From: Hymenobacter aerilatus
GTDB lineage: Bacteria > Bacteroidota > Bacteroidia > Cytophagales > Hymenobacteraceae
Assembly (NCBI RefSeq): GCF_022921095.1
Contig: NZ_CP095053.1
Span: forward strand, 2,088,501-2,152,500
Direction of reading: 5' to 3'
Length of the DNA: 64,000 bases
Under the pieces are notes generated by a model, which had not been told where the DNA came from, ran no database searches, and worked only from the letters and a program-made list of their open reading frames with translations. Of the stretch, positions 42,127-50,510 are shown one piece after another. Made by a program: the position numbers and the translations under genes. The stretch's first letter is position 1, and every line of letters starts with the position of its first letter.

Positions 42127-42864
42127 ATGAATATTTTACTAGTTGATGATTCGCGCCTGGCGCGCCAGGAGTTGCGCCATTTGTTGCAGGCCCACCCCGA
42201 GGTGACGGTGGTAGGCGAAGCCCGCCACGCCGCCGAGGCTCGCCAATTCCTACCCACGCTCCGCCCCGACGTGCTCCTGCTCGATATCCACATGCCCGGC
42301 GAGACTGGCTTCGACCTGCTGGCCTCGCTGGATGCGGCCCCGCACGTCATCTTCACCACTGCCTATGATGAATATGCGCTGCGTGCTTTCGAGGTGAATG
42401 CCCTAGACTACCTGCTGAAACCCGTGCAGGAAAACCGCTTGGCCGCGGCGCTGGCTAAAGCCCGCACGGCCCTCGTGCCGCTCGAAATTACCTTACCCAT
42501 CTCCGTACCTGAGCCAGCCCCTACCCTGCTCACCGAGCACGACCAGGTGTTTGTGAAGGATGGGGAGCGGTGCTGGTTTGTACGGCTGGCCGATATCCGG
42601 CTGTTTGAAATCAACGGCAGCTACACCCAAATATACTTCGAGCAGCACCAGCCCCTCATTCCGCGCACCTTGCAGCACCTAGAGCAGCGCCTCGACCCGC
42701 GGGTATTTTTCCGCGCCAATCGCCAGCAGATTATCAACCTGAAGTGGATTACCGGCATCGAGCCCTGGTTCAGCAACACGCTCAAAATCCAGCTGCGCGA
42801 AGGACCGGAGGTGGAAGTCTCGCGCCAGCAGTCGGCCCGTTTCCGGGAGTTGATGAGCTTGTAG
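42127..42864 (+). CDS. LytTR-family response regulator
   Basis: A 245-residue regulator. The REC domain (about 1-115) has the acidic pair in LLVDDSRLA, phosphoacceptor D53 in LLLDIHMPGE, Thr in FTTAYDEYAL and Lys in YLLKPV. The C-terminal LytTR DNA-binding domain (about 135-243) has VKDGERCWFVRLADIRLFEINGSYT and FFRANRQQIINLKWI. It acts as a dimeric activator at direct repeats. Its gene is 14 nt after the kinase, so they form an operon. A family B palindrome follows. Confidence 0.95.
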   Translation: MNILLVDDSRLARQELRHLLQAHPEVTVVGEARHAAEARQFLPTLRPDVLLLDIHMPGETGFDLLASLDAAPHVIFTTAYDEYALRAFEVNALDYLLKPVQENRLAAALAKARTALVPLEITLPISVPEPAPTLLTEHDQVFVKDGERCWFVRLADIRLFEINGSYTQIYFEQHQPLIPRTLQHLEQRLDPRVFFRANRQQIINLKWITGIEPWFSNTLKIQLREGPEVEVSRQQSARFRELMSL

Positions 42865-42888
42865 TGCGGAGGAAAATGATTCCGAAAC

Positions 42889-43000
42889 GTCATGCTGAGC
42901 GCAGCGGAATTGAAGCATCTCGCGTGCCTTGTTAATCTCAATCGTTCGGGAATTATCGGGAGCACGCGAGATGCTTCTACTCCGCTGCGCTCAGCACAAC
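42889..43000. repeat. Dispersed palindrome, family B
   Basis: GTCATGCTGAGCGCAGCGGAATTGAAGC and GCTTCTACTCCGCTGCGCTCAGCAC pair with a few differences, enclosing ATCTCGCGTGC/GCACGCGAGAT, which is also the inner word of family C at 7821. Confidence 0.82.
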
Positions 43001-43037
43001 ATTCTAAGAGTCGAACCAAATAATCGACAGATAATTG

Positions 43038-43045
43038 TATTTTCG
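43038..43045 (+). promoter_or_regulatory. Putative -7 element (TATTTTCG) for cdd
   Basis: One base from TAnnTTTG, 59 nt upstream of the cdd start at 43104. Confidence 0.45.
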
Positions 43046-43103
43046 CCGCCCCTCTTTACAATCGGGGCCGCAGTTCGGCGCCGTCACTTCTTTTGCCCTG
43101 CCG

Positions 43104-43607
43104 ATGGCTCATTCCCTGCACCTCACTATCACTGTCGACGTACTAGCCTCGGAGGCGGAGCTGACGCCTGCTGAAGCTGCTGTATGGCAGGCCGCCCGCG
43201 CCGCTACCAATCATGCCTACGCACCCTACTCACATTTCCATGTAGGCGCGGCGCTACTGCTGGAGGATGGGAGTGTGTTTCGGGGTAATAACCAGGAAAA
43301 TGCTGCCTACCCCTCTGGTCTTTGCGCCGAGCGCACGGCTTTGTTCGGCTGGGCAGCCAGTCAGCCGATGCAGCGCATTGTAGGTATGGCTGTGGCTGCC
43401 CGCCCTGCCAACGGTGAGTTTACGCTGGCTTGGCCCTGCGGCGCCTGCCGCCAGGTGATGACCGAGTACGAGCACCGCCAGCAGCACCCCATTCCACTAC
43501 TCCTACCCGGCCCCGACGGCACCATTTACCGCTACCGTAGCGTGGGCGACTTGCTGCCGTTCAGCTTCTCAGCCGACAACCTGCCCAATCCGCATTCTAT
43601 TGTCTAA
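43104..43607 (+). CDS. cdd: Cytidine deaminase
   Basis: A 167-residue enzyme from ATG 43104. It belongs to the homotetrameric small CDA class. Zinc ligands and the general acid are in CAERTAL (C74, E76) and PCGACRQVM (C112, C115), and the substrate-binding stretch is NNQENAAYPSGLC. It deaminates cytidine and deoxycytidine in pyrimidine salvage. It is a little longer than the common 130-residue form, with an N-terminal extension of about 20 residues. An upstream frame to 43035 would overlap the promoter and is not used. Its last 8 nt overlap the hydrolase start region. Confidence 0.94.
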   Translation: MAHSLHLTITVDVLASEAELTPAEAAVWQAARAATNHAYAPYSHFHVGAALLLEDGSVFRGNNQENAAYPSGLCAERTALFGWAASQPMQRIVGMAVAARPANGEFTLAWPCGACRQVMTEYEHRQQHPIPLLLPGPDGTIYRYRSVGDLLPFSFSADNLPNPHSIV

Positions 43608-44292
43608 CGCGCTCCTTGTGACTGCTCAGGAACATCACCTTCGCGTTCAAAGCACGGCGCGCTTTTATCAAGTAGGCATGCCTGGCCCCACTACGCGCCG
43701 CGTGTGGGTAGTATGCCACGGCTACGGACAACTGGCTGCTTATTTCATCCGGCATTTTGCCTTTCTCGCCGAGGAAGACCCCACCACAGTTGTATTGGCG
43801 CCCGAGGGACTTTCGCGCTTCTACCTACAAGGTACCAGCGGCCGCGTAGGCGCTACCTGGATGACGCGTGAAGACCGCCTCACCGAAATTGAGGATTATG
43901 TGGCCTACCTCAATCAGCTCTCGGATACCATCTTAGCCCAATGCCCACCCGAGGTGCAAGTGCTAGTCTTAGGCTTTTCGCAGGGTGCCGCCACCGTGAG
44001 CCGCTGGCTGGCCCACGCCCCCTTCCAAGCGGCGCGGCTAGTACTGTGGGCTGGTGCCTTCCCACCCGATATGGACTTAGCAGTGGCTGCTCGCCTACTG
44101 CAACAAGTGCCCGTCACGCTAGTGTGCGGCTCTCAAGATGAATATGTTACAGCCGAGGCTGTAGCGCAGCAGCAGGCGGCTCTTCACAGCCTAGGTGTAG
44201 AGCCAGAAATCATCTGGTTTGAAGGCCGACACCAGTTGGATAGAACGGTATTGCAGCAGCTCAGTGAAGCTATAAGCTCGCCTACCTTGTAA
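43600..44292 (+). CDS. Alpha/beta hydrolase (carboxylesterase/phospholipase-like)
   Basis: A 230-residue hydrolase if the TTG at 43600 starts it; GTG 43618 is an alternative, and no ATG start fits before the conserved HHLRVQSTARFYQVG. The nucleophile elbow is GFSQG (S127 in the long form), the acid is near CGSQDEYVT and the catalytic His in WFEGRHQLD. The shape is that of the small phospholipase/carboxylesterase (YpfH/lysophospholipase) family. Substrate unknown. It overlaps cdd by 8 nt, so the two are likely co-translated. Confidence 0.85.
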   Translation: MSNALLVTAQEHHLRVQSTARFYQVGMPGPTTRRVWVVCHGYGQLAAYFIRHFAFLAEEDPTTVVLAPEGLSRFYLQGTSGRVGATWMTREDRLTEIEDYVAYLNQLSDTILAQCPPEVQVLVLGFSQGAATVSRWLAHAPFQAARLVLWAGAFPPDMDLAVAARLLQQVPVTLVCGSQDEYVTAEAVAQQQAALHSLGVEPEIIWFEGRHQLDRTVLQQLSEAISSPTL

Positions 44293-44297
44293 AACAC

Positions 44298-44402
44298 TTG
44301 TCATCCTGAGCACAGCGAAGGACCTTTTTATTCGTGAACGGTTTTCGTACTAACGACTCGTTCACGAATAAAAAGGTCCTTCGCTATGCTCAGGATGACA
44401 AA
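44298..44402. repeat. Dispersed palindrome, family A with AT-rich inner arm
   Basis: The outer arm words TTGTCATCCTGAGC and GCTCAGGATGACAA are standard. The inner arms are TTTTTATTCGTGAACG and CGTTCACGAATAAAAA, replacing TTCTCACGCGTGAACG in both halves. It is a convergent location. Confidence 0.9.
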
Positions 44403-44417
44403 CCGTTTTCTACTGTC

Positions 44418-45164
44418 CTATCCTTTCTGAATAGCAGTAGCCGCGCCTTGTGCTGTGGGCAACAGCAGTACTTCGGCTACATTCACGTGCGGTGGACGCG
44501 TCACCATAAATCGGATAACGTCGGCTACATCTTCGGCGCGGAGTGGCTCGAAGCCCTGATACACTTTGTCGGCGCGCTCCTGGTCGCCCTTAAAGCGAAC
44601 CTGCGAAAACTCGGTTTCTACGGCACCGGGGTTCACCTCGGCCACCCGAATACCCTGGGGTAGTAGATCCAACCGCATGCCTTTCGTGAGCGAGTCTACG
44701 GCAGCTTTCGAGGCGCAGTATACGTTGCCGTTGGCATAGGCCTCTTTGCCGGCTATAGAGCCGACATTCACGATGTGCCCCTGCCGGCGGCGGGTCATGG
44801 TGGGTAGTACGGCGCGGGTCACGTAGAGCAACCCTTTCACGTTGCCATCCAGCATGGCATCCCAATCCGCCGGGTCGCCATCCTGAATGGGGGCCAGGCC
44901 GTGGGCATTGCCTGCGTTATTAATCAGTACATCAATCTCCTGAAACTCGGCGGGTAGGCTGCCAATGGCTGCCTCCGTAGCCTCCCGGTCGCGCACGTCA
45001 AAGGTAAGCAGGTGGGTAGGCGCGGGTGCTAGCTGCTGCGCCAACTCCTCCAATTTCTCGCGTCGGCGGCCCGTGAGCACCAGTTGGAAGCCAGCTTCGG
45101 CCAGCACCACCGCCGTAGCTCGGCCAATGCCCGACGAAGCGCCGGTAATCAGAGCAGTTTTCAT
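44418..45164 (-). CDS. Short-chain dehydrogenase/reductase
   Basis: A 248-residue SDR from ATG 45164 (MKTALITGASSGIGRAT). It has the classical Rossmann TGASSGIG (about 7-14), NNAG (about 85-88), the catalytic Ser region of VGSIAG and the active-site YCASK (Tyr-x-x-x-Lys). The style matches YdfG/serine 3-dehydrogenase-like members that reduce 3-hydroxy acids with NADP. Specific substrate unknown. It is followed on its 5' side by a family B palindrome. Confidence 0.92.
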   Translation of the reverse strand: MKTALITGASSGIGRATAVVLAEAGFQLVLTGRRREKLEELAQQLAPAPTHLLTFDVRDREATEAAIGSLPAEFQEIDVLINNAGNAHGLAPIQDGDPADWDAMLDGNVKGLLYVTRAVLPTMTRRRQGHIVNVGSIAGKEAYANGNVYCASKAAVDSLTKGMRLDLLPQGIRVAEVNPGAVETEFSQVRFKGDQERADKVYQGFEPLRAEDVADVIRFMVTRPPHVNVAEVLLLPTAQGAATAIQKG

Positions 45165-45215
45165 TACTATCACTAGTTAAATAGCTGTATGGCAATTGTA
45201 TGTTTGAAAAGAACG

Positions 45216-45345
45216 TGTCATGCTGAGCGAAGCGGAGCGAAGCGGAGCGAAGCGGAGCGAAGTCGAAGCATCTCTACCGTGAGTAATTCATTTACTACCA
45301 GTAGAGGTGCTTCGACTTCGTTCCGCTGCGCTCAGCATGACGCCT
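45216..45345. repeat. Dispersed palindrome, family B with 10-bp tandem expansion in one arm
   Basis: The left arm GTCATGCTGAGCG is followed by AGCGGAGCGA three times in tandem (about 45231-45260), then AGTCGAAGCATC. The right arm GCTTCGACTTCGTTCCGCTGCGCTCAGCATGAC has a single equivalent unit. Confidence 0.9.
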
Positions 45346-45357
45346 ACTTATCCTTTC

Positions 45358-46188
45358 CTATTCAAAATTCAAGTAGAGCGTCACGGTGTGGCTGCTCATC
45401 CGTTGCAGGCTAGTGTTGTACACATCGGTTTGGCCTTGCTGTTGCTGAATGTTGCGCAGGCCATGCGAGAAGCGCAGCTCCGGCGCAAACTTAAATAGGG
45501 GATAAAACAGGTCCAACCCTACCCCGTACTCAATGGCTAGGTCCGTTTTGTTGACACGTAGCAGGTTGTTTTCCGGGTCTTTGATGCGGTTGCCCACGTT
45601 CACGCTCGGCTTGATACCGCCTACCATGTACAGGCGGGTGTTGCGCCGCCGCTGCGAGTGAAACTTCAGCAGAATAGGAAAATCCACTTGTGTGGTTTCC
45701 ACTTCCTGGTTTTGAATTTCGCTGGGCATGTCCGGCACGTTCGGGTCAGGCGTATAGCCGAAAGGCTTAAACTCCACCCGACGCGTCATAAAGCTCACAC
45801 CCGGCGCAAAGCGCAGGCTCAGAAACTCCATTAGGCGCGCATCGCCTACAAATCCCACCGAAAAACCGGGACTATTGATGGCGTTGGCCGTCACTCCCAG
45901 GCCGCTACCCCGCCGGTCGATGTAGGCTTGCGTATGCTGAATGCGGTAGCCGGAGAAGTTTGGCGCGATGTAGAACCCTGGGTGAAACCACCGGTCGTTG
46001 TAACCGGGCAGGTTGTTGCTGGTTAACGATTTCACTTGGCCGCGGCGGCCGCGGCTAGCTTTGGTCAGGCTTTTTTTCTGGGCATATGCCCCAAAAGGTA
46101 CCACGGCCGCCAGAACGGCCGCCACGGCCACCCGGCCTATTTGTGCGCGGTATAAATGGAGCTGATGCCGAAAGTAAGTGGCTGCCAT
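45358..46188 (-). CDS. porT: PorT-like outer-membrane beta-barrel protein (T9SS)
   Basis: A 276-residue protein with a basic N-terminus and signal peptide (about 15-36, [15 protein letters not shown]). A long predicted beta-barrel follows, with alternating aromatic/hydrophobic strands ([42 protein letters not shown] at the C-terminus). The length and the location directly downstream of ubiE on the same strand are those of PorT of the type IX secretion system. It overlaps the end of ubiE by 52 nt. The barrel class is firm; PorT identity is strongly supported by context. Confidence 0.87.
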   Translation of the reverse strand: MAATYFRHQLHLYRAQIGRVAVAAVLAAVVPFGAYAQKKSLTKASRGRRGQVKSLTSNNLPGYNDRWFHPGFYIAPNFSGYRIQHTQAYIDRRGSGLGVTANAINSPGFSVGFVGDARLMEFLSLRFAPGVSFMTRRVEFKPFGYTPDPNVPDMPSEIQNQEVETTQVDFPILLKFHSQRRRNTRLYMVGGIKPSVNVGNRIKDPENNLLRVNKTDLAIEYGVGLDLFYPLFKFAPELRFSHGLRNIQQQQGQTDVYNTSLQRMSSHTVTLYLNFE

Positions 46189-46865
46189 GCGGGGGTAGTA
46201 AATCCAACCTGTGAAAGAATTGCCAGAAAATCCGGGCCATCGGGAAACGCCTGCACCGACTCGGGCAGGTAGGTATAAGCCGACTGGTCCTTGGAAATCA
46301 GCTTGCCAAACACGGGCAGAATGTGCTGAAAATAGAAATTGTACGCCTGCTTCATGGGGAAGGCCGTGGGTTTGGAAAACTCCAGAATCACGAGCTTGCC
46401 ACCGGGCCGCAGCACCCGACGCATCTCCGTCAGGCCCTGCTTCAGGTTTTCGAAGTTGCGCACGCCGAACGAAGCCGTTACGGCATCAAAATGATTGTCC
46501 GGAAACGGCAGGTTCTCGGAGTCGCCCAGCTCCAGCTTAATGCGGTTGGTGAGACCCTTAGCCTGAAGCTTGCGTCGCCCTACCTCCAGCATGCCTTCCG
46601 AGATATCTACGCCCGTTACCTGCGCGTCAGGTGTGGCGGCACGCAACGTTTCAATGGCAAAATCGGCGGTGCCGGTCGCAATATCCAGGATTCGAGCCGG
46701 ACGTAGCTGCTTCAACTCACCTACTGCCTTGCGTCGCCAATAGATATCGGTGCCAACGCTCAGAAAGTGGTTCAGAAAGTCATACTTGCCGGCGATGCTG
46801 TTAAACATGGTAGCTACCTGCGATTTTTTGCCGGCAGCATCGTCTTTGTAGGGAACAACGGACAT
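46137..46865 (-). CDS. ubiE: Demethylmenaquinone methyltransferase
   Basis: A 242-residue SAM methyltransferase from ATG 46865 ([29 protein letters not shown]). It has UbiE/MenG motifs: [35 protein letters not shown] (SAM motif I), [32 protein letters not shown]. It makes menaquinone from demethylmenaquinone, the main quinone of Bacteroidota. It overlaps porT. The longer frame to 46910 adds residues not found in the family. Confidence 0.94.
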   Translation of the reverse strand: MSVVPYKDDAAGKKSQVATMFNSIAGKYDFLNHFLSVGTDIYWRRKAVGELKQLRPARILDIATGTADFAIETLRAATPDAQVTGVDISEGMLEVGRRKLQAKGLTNRIKLELGDSENLPFPDNHFDAVTASFGVRNFENLKQGLTEMRRVLRPGGKLVILEFSKPTAFPMKQAYNFYFQHILPVFGKLISKDQSAYTYLPESVQAFPDGPDFLAILSQVGFTTPAWQPLTFGISSIYTAHK

Positions 46866-46978
46866 ATCAAGTGCAGAAACGAAGTAAGGGGCGCTGAATT
46901 GCTCAAACATAACGCCCCAGCGCGGATAAAGTTGGGATACGGCTTAGCCACCGCTACAGCCAGCGCCTGTAAACCAAA

Positions 46979-47003
46979 CGGGCCGGGCATGATGCCCGGC
47001 CCG
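46979..47003 (-). terminator. Terminator downstream of the PorE-like gene
   Basis: A 12-bp GC-rich inverted repeat CGGGCCGGGCAT/ATGCCCGGCCCG. On the - strand it is followed by TTTGGTTTA. Confidence 0.6.
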
Positions 47004-47023
47004 CGTCGTTGGCAGCCAGCAGC

Positions 47024-49321
47024 TTACTCGTTGCTGGTTTTCACTTTGGTTTTTTCGCCGGTAGCGGTTTTCGCTTTCGCGTCGATGGTACCGTCCTGTG
47101 TAACGGTTTTTGACTTGGAGCCTTCCGGACCTTTGGTTTTGATTTTCACCTTGTCCGAATCCTCGTCTACTTTCACCTTCACCTTGGTGCCGTCGTCAAG
47201 CTTCACCGTGTTTTTGCCGGGCTCAAGGGCGGCGCTGGTTCCACCGGGCGCCGGGTTCAGGGGCCGGGTCATACGGGGCTGCGAGCTGGGGCTCATCATA
47301 GCACCGCCACCTGAGTTGGTGCTGGTACCCGTGCCGTTCATTTGCGGCATGGTCTCACCCTCACCCAAAATCACGCGGAACTCGGTGCGGCGGTTTAGCT
47401 GCATGTTCTCCGGCGAATCGTTCGGGGCAGCCGGACGACGCTCACCGTAGCTCACCGTCACCATACGGGTTTCTGCCACGCCCTGCTTCTTCAGATAGTT
47501 ATAGGCAGCGTTAGCACGATTCTGACCCAGTACCATGTTGTACTCGTCGGTGTTGCGCGAGTCGCAGTTACCTTCCACCGAAATGTTGATGCCAGGATTC
47601 GCTTTCAGAATACGGGCAATGTTGTTCAGCTCCGTAATCGACTCCGGCCGCAGGTTATACTTGTCGGTATCGAAGTAGATTTTGTTGAACGCGAATTGCG
47701 ACGTGGTATCTACGTACGGTACGTAGAAGTTCTTCACAATAGTGGTAGAGTCGTTGGTGGAAACAGGCACCTCAAACTCCTGCGTTTCAATATTTTTGCC
47801 GTCTTTCGACACGGCTACCTGATAGGTACGCCCCGAAAGTAGGTTCACCTGGTAGTCGCCGGTGCCGGGCTTGGTTACATCGCGGTAGCTCAGGGCCGTG
47901 TTGTCGGCCTGCTTACCACTGAATACCAGCTCTACACCCGGAATCACGGAGGCGCTGTCGCGGGCCGAGAACACCTGACCACGGATGGTTACGTTCTTGA
48001 TATAGTTGATGGTGTAGATGTCCTTCTCACCGTAGCCCCCGATGCGGTAGCTGGAAAGGTAGGCATAAGTACCATCGGGGCTGAGGCGATAATAAGTGTC
48101 ATCATCGGGCGTGTTGATGGGGTAGCCCATGTTTTCGGCCCGGCCCCACTTGCGGCCTACTTCGTCCCACTCCGATTTGAAGATGTCGTAGCCGCCCATG
48201 GTGTTGTGGCCACGCGATGCGAAGTACAGGGTTTTGCCGTCGCGGCTCAAGAAAGGGCTGTCGTCGTCGTAGGGCGTGTTGATAGCGTTGCCAATCGATT
48301 TGGCTGGTCCCCAGTCGCCACCCGGCTGCCGGGTAGAGTAGTAGATGTCCAGCGTACCGTCTTCCGAATACTTGGCCGTTGAGAAGTAAATAGTTTGGCC
48401 ATCGGGCGTGATAAACGCGTCCGACTCGTACGACTTGGAGTTGATATTGCTGTTCAGCTTCTTAGGCTCCGTCCAGTCGCTACCCGACTTCTCCGAGTAG
48501 AAGATGTCGCCATCCTCATCGTTGCGGTACATCAGCAGCTTGGTGTCGTTGTCGAACACCTGGATGGAAGCGTCGTGGCCTTTACCATTGAGTACAGTGC
48601 TCAGCGAACGGGGCTTTTCCCATTCATCTTCGTCAATGCGCCGGGCCTCGTAGATATTCTCGTAGTACTGACCATCAGCGGCCAGCTTCTTATCTTTTAC
48701 CTTACTCTTCTTGGTCTCCGTTACTACCGGCGTCTCGTTCATGTTATCAGAGCGAGACGTGAACAGTAACACTTGGTCGTCCTGCGAGATAACGGGGCTA
48801 TGCTCCGACCATTGTGTATTGATGGTCGGGCCCAGGTTTTTCACGAAGATATCCTTGGGCGTATTGAACTGCACCTTGGCGTTTTTGCTGTGCTGAATCA
48901 GCTGGGCCAGTTCTTTCTTGCGGGTATCCTTGTCCTTCAGGGTTGTATTGTAGGCCTGAAAGTGAGCAATCGCCTCGTCGAAGTTGTAATTGAGGTGGTC
49001 AACGCGGCCCAACCAGTACTCCACATCTCTGGAAACGCGTGGTTTCAGCTTCTGTGCCTTATAAATGTAGTCGCTGGCCTTTTCCTTATCAAACGACATA
49101 TAGGCAATACCAGCCCGAAACAGTGCCAATGCATTGTTGGGATCTTGCGCTAATACCTGCTCATAGTAAGGAATAGAAGCCCGGTAGTTCTCCTGCTCGA
49201 AAAACTTATTAGCGGTCTTCAGCTGCTTGCGGGTGCCTTGGGCCAGCGCAGGCTGGGCCATAGCAGCAGCAAGGGCAAAAGCACAAGAGGCCTTTAATAA
49301 GCTTTTGACTACGTTGTCCAT
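47024..49321 (-). CDS. OmpA-family protein with TPR and PD40 propeller (PorE-like)
   Basis: A 765-residue protein. Signal peptide (about 1-27); TPR-like helices (about 30-150, ANKFFEQENYRASIPYYEQVLAQDPNNALALF); a PD40/WD40-like propeller (about 165-435, with repeats such as DDSPFLSRDGKTLYFASRGHNTMGGYDI-like GG..DI motifs); a carboxypeptidase regulatory-like domain (about 440-540); an OmpA C-terminal peptidoglycan-binding domain (about 545-660, GNCDSRNTDEYNMVLGQNRA); and a Lys/Asp/Thr-rich tail. The domain order is that of PorE of the T9SS. The call is inferred from domains and from porT 0.8 kb downstream. Confidence 0.85.
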   Translation of the reverse strand: MDNVVKSLLKASCAFALAAAMAQPALAQGTRKQLKTANKFFEQENYRASIPYYEQVLAQDPNNALALFRAGIAYMSFDKEKASDYIYKAQKLKPRVSRDVEYWLGRVDHLNYNFDEAIAHFQAYNTTLKDKDTRKKELAQLIQHSKNAKVQFNTPKDIFVKNLGPTINTQWSEHSPVISQDDQVLLFTSRSDNMNETPVVTETKKSKVKDKKLAADGQYYENIYEARRIDEDEWEKPRSLSTVLNGKGHDASIQVFDNDTKLLMYRNDEDGDIFYSEKSGSDWTEPKKLNSNINSKSYESDAFITPDGQTIYFSTAKYSEDGTLDIYYSTRQPGGDWGPAKSIGNAINTPYDDDSPFLSRDGKTLYFASRGHNTMGGYDIFKSEWDEVGRKWGRAENMGYPINTPDDDTYYRLSPDGTYAYLSSYRIGGYGEKDIYTINYIKNVTIRGQVFSARDSASVIPGVELVFSGKQADNTALSYRDVTKPGTGDYQVNLLSGRTYQVAVSKDGKNIETQEFEVPVSTNDSTTIVKNFYVPYVDTTSQFAFNKIYFDTDKYNLRPESITELNNIARILKANPGINISVEGNCDSRNTDEYNMVLGQNRANAAYNYLKKQGVAETRMVTVSYGERRPAAPNDSPENMQLNRRTEFRVILGEGETMPQMNGTGTSTNSGGGAMMSPSSQPRMTRPLNPAPGGTSAALEPGKNTVKLDDGTKVKVKVDEDSDKVKIKTKGPEGSKSKTVTQDGTIDAKAKTATGEKTKVKTSNE

Positions 49322-49383
49322 TTGGGGAGATGTTTGAGAAATAAAAAGGTGCGGTAGCTCGTTTGTGAAATAGCTTCGCCCTG

Positions 49384-49391
49384 CAAACTTA
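49384..49391 (-). promoter_or_regulatory. -7 promoter element (TAAGTTTG) for the PorE-like gene
   Basis: CAAACTTA on the + strand is TAAGTTTG on the - strand, 63 nt before the start at 49321. Confidence 0.5.
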
Positions 49392-49734
49392 GTTTTTATT
49401 GGGCTGCCTCTTATACTTAAAACCTGCTACAGGGTTAAGGGCAAGCGAATAATTCAGTAGCACTGGTACGACGAAATGGAACTAGTTGTTAGTAACAGTC
49501 TGTTGTAGAGCTCCCCCAACAAGCACGTTTGCGGGCAAAGATAGAAATTTTATAATACGTCCTTACTCTTATCCTATCCATTCAAAAATATTGAGAAAAG
49601 GGCTGTTAAAGAGGATTGAGACTTCCAAAAAGTATACCTGTTATTTCAAAATTTTGTACAAATATAGGATTATAACAGTATTTAAGAGAAAGTTCTAAAG
49701 TTTTTTCTCATCGCTCTCTACTGGCATCCTGTTG

Positions 49735-49742
49735 TACCTTTG
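49735..49742 (+). promoter_or_regulatory. -7 promoter element (TACCTTTG) for engB
   Basis: Exact TAnnTTTG match, only 20 nt before ATG 49762. The leader is short. Confidence 0.7.
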
Positions 49743-49761
49743 TGGTTTCGCCAAGCTGCCT

Positions 49762-50379
49762 ATGCAAATTCACGACGCTACTTTCCTGGCCAGCAACACA
49801 CGCCTCGATGCTTGTCCGCCACCTACCCTACCAGAATATGCCTTTATCGGGCGCTCCAACGTAGGAAAGTCTTCCCTTATCAATATGCTGACCGGCCAGA
49901 AGGCACTGGCTAAAACATCTTCTACTCCTGGCAAAACCCAGTTGATCAACCATTTTCTGATCAATAAGAACTGGTACCTGGTTGATTTACCAGGGTATGG
50001 GTATGCTAAAGTGAGTAAGGTGGCGCGGGCGCAATGGGGCAAGATGATTAACTTCTACTTGCGCAACCGTGAGAATCTGACCTGCTTGTTTGTGCTGCTC
50101 GACTCGCGCCTACCCCCGCAAGCCGTCGATCTGGAATTTATGGAGATGCTGGGCACGCAGGGTATTCCCTTCGCTATGGTGTTCACCAAAGCTGATAAGC
50201 AGTCGGCTACGCGCACAAAGCAGTTGATTGAAGCCTACTTGGAGAAAATGAGCACGAGTTGGGACGAGCTACCGCGCCACTTCGTTACCTCCGCTGAGTC
50301 GAAGGAAGGGCGTGAGGAGTTGCTTACTTTCATTGCCAAAATAAATCAACAGCTGCCCGCAGCACCAGAGAATTCATAA
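49762..50379 (+). CDS. engB: Ribosome biogenesis GTPase YihA/YsxC (EngB)
   Basis: A 205-residue TrmE-Era-EngA-EngB-Septin superfamily GTPase. G1 GRSNVGKSS (G30-S37), G2 in STPGKTQ, G3 DLPGYGYAKV and G4 TKADK (about 145-149) are all present. It is an essential factor in large-subunit ribosome assembly. Start at 49762 (MQIHDATFLASN) is chosen because the -7 element is at 49735, within the longer frame to 49732. Standard length. It is divergent from the PorE-like gene. Confidence 0.95.
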   Translation: MQIHDATFLASNTRLDACPPPTLPEYAFIGRSNVGKSSLINMLTGQKALAKTSSTPGKTQLINHFLINKNWYLVDLPGYGYAKVSKVARAQWGKMINFYLRNRENLTCLFVLLDSRLPPQAVDLEFMEMLGTQGIPFAMVFTKADKQSATRTKQLIEAYLEKMSTSWDELPRHFVTSAESKEGREELLTFIAKINQQLPAAPENS

Positions 50380-50510
50380 TCTGGCTTCTTTCTTGACACT
50401 GAGGGTAGCGCGGTCGTTACGTTTCTTTTGATTAGCTGGCCGCTGCTTTCTCCTTCACTGAAACGCTTAGTCAACAACTCGTTTACAGTCAAACGATTAT
50501 TATAACCTCC

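Larger units (their letters stand above)
49322..49761. other. AT-rich intergenic region without a gene
   Basis: A 440-base gap between the divergent PorE-like gene and engB. It holds a -7 element for the - strand gene at 49384-49391. A clearly AT-rich stretch (about 49540-49700) has many A/T runs, a small ORF without family features (49486-49698) that I reject, and a -7 element for engB at 49735. No RNA structure was recognised. Confidence 0.5.

Noticed and set aside
45228-45262. Tandem AGCGGAGCGA units as a possible CRISPR or VNTR locus
   Set aside because: Only three 10-bp units without spacers, within one arm of a dispersed palindrome. It is slippage, not CRISPR.
49486-49698. 70-residue ORF in the AT-rich gap before engB
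   Set aside because: No ribosome-binding context or domain; Lys/Ile/Tyr-rich composition simply follows the AT-rich DNA.
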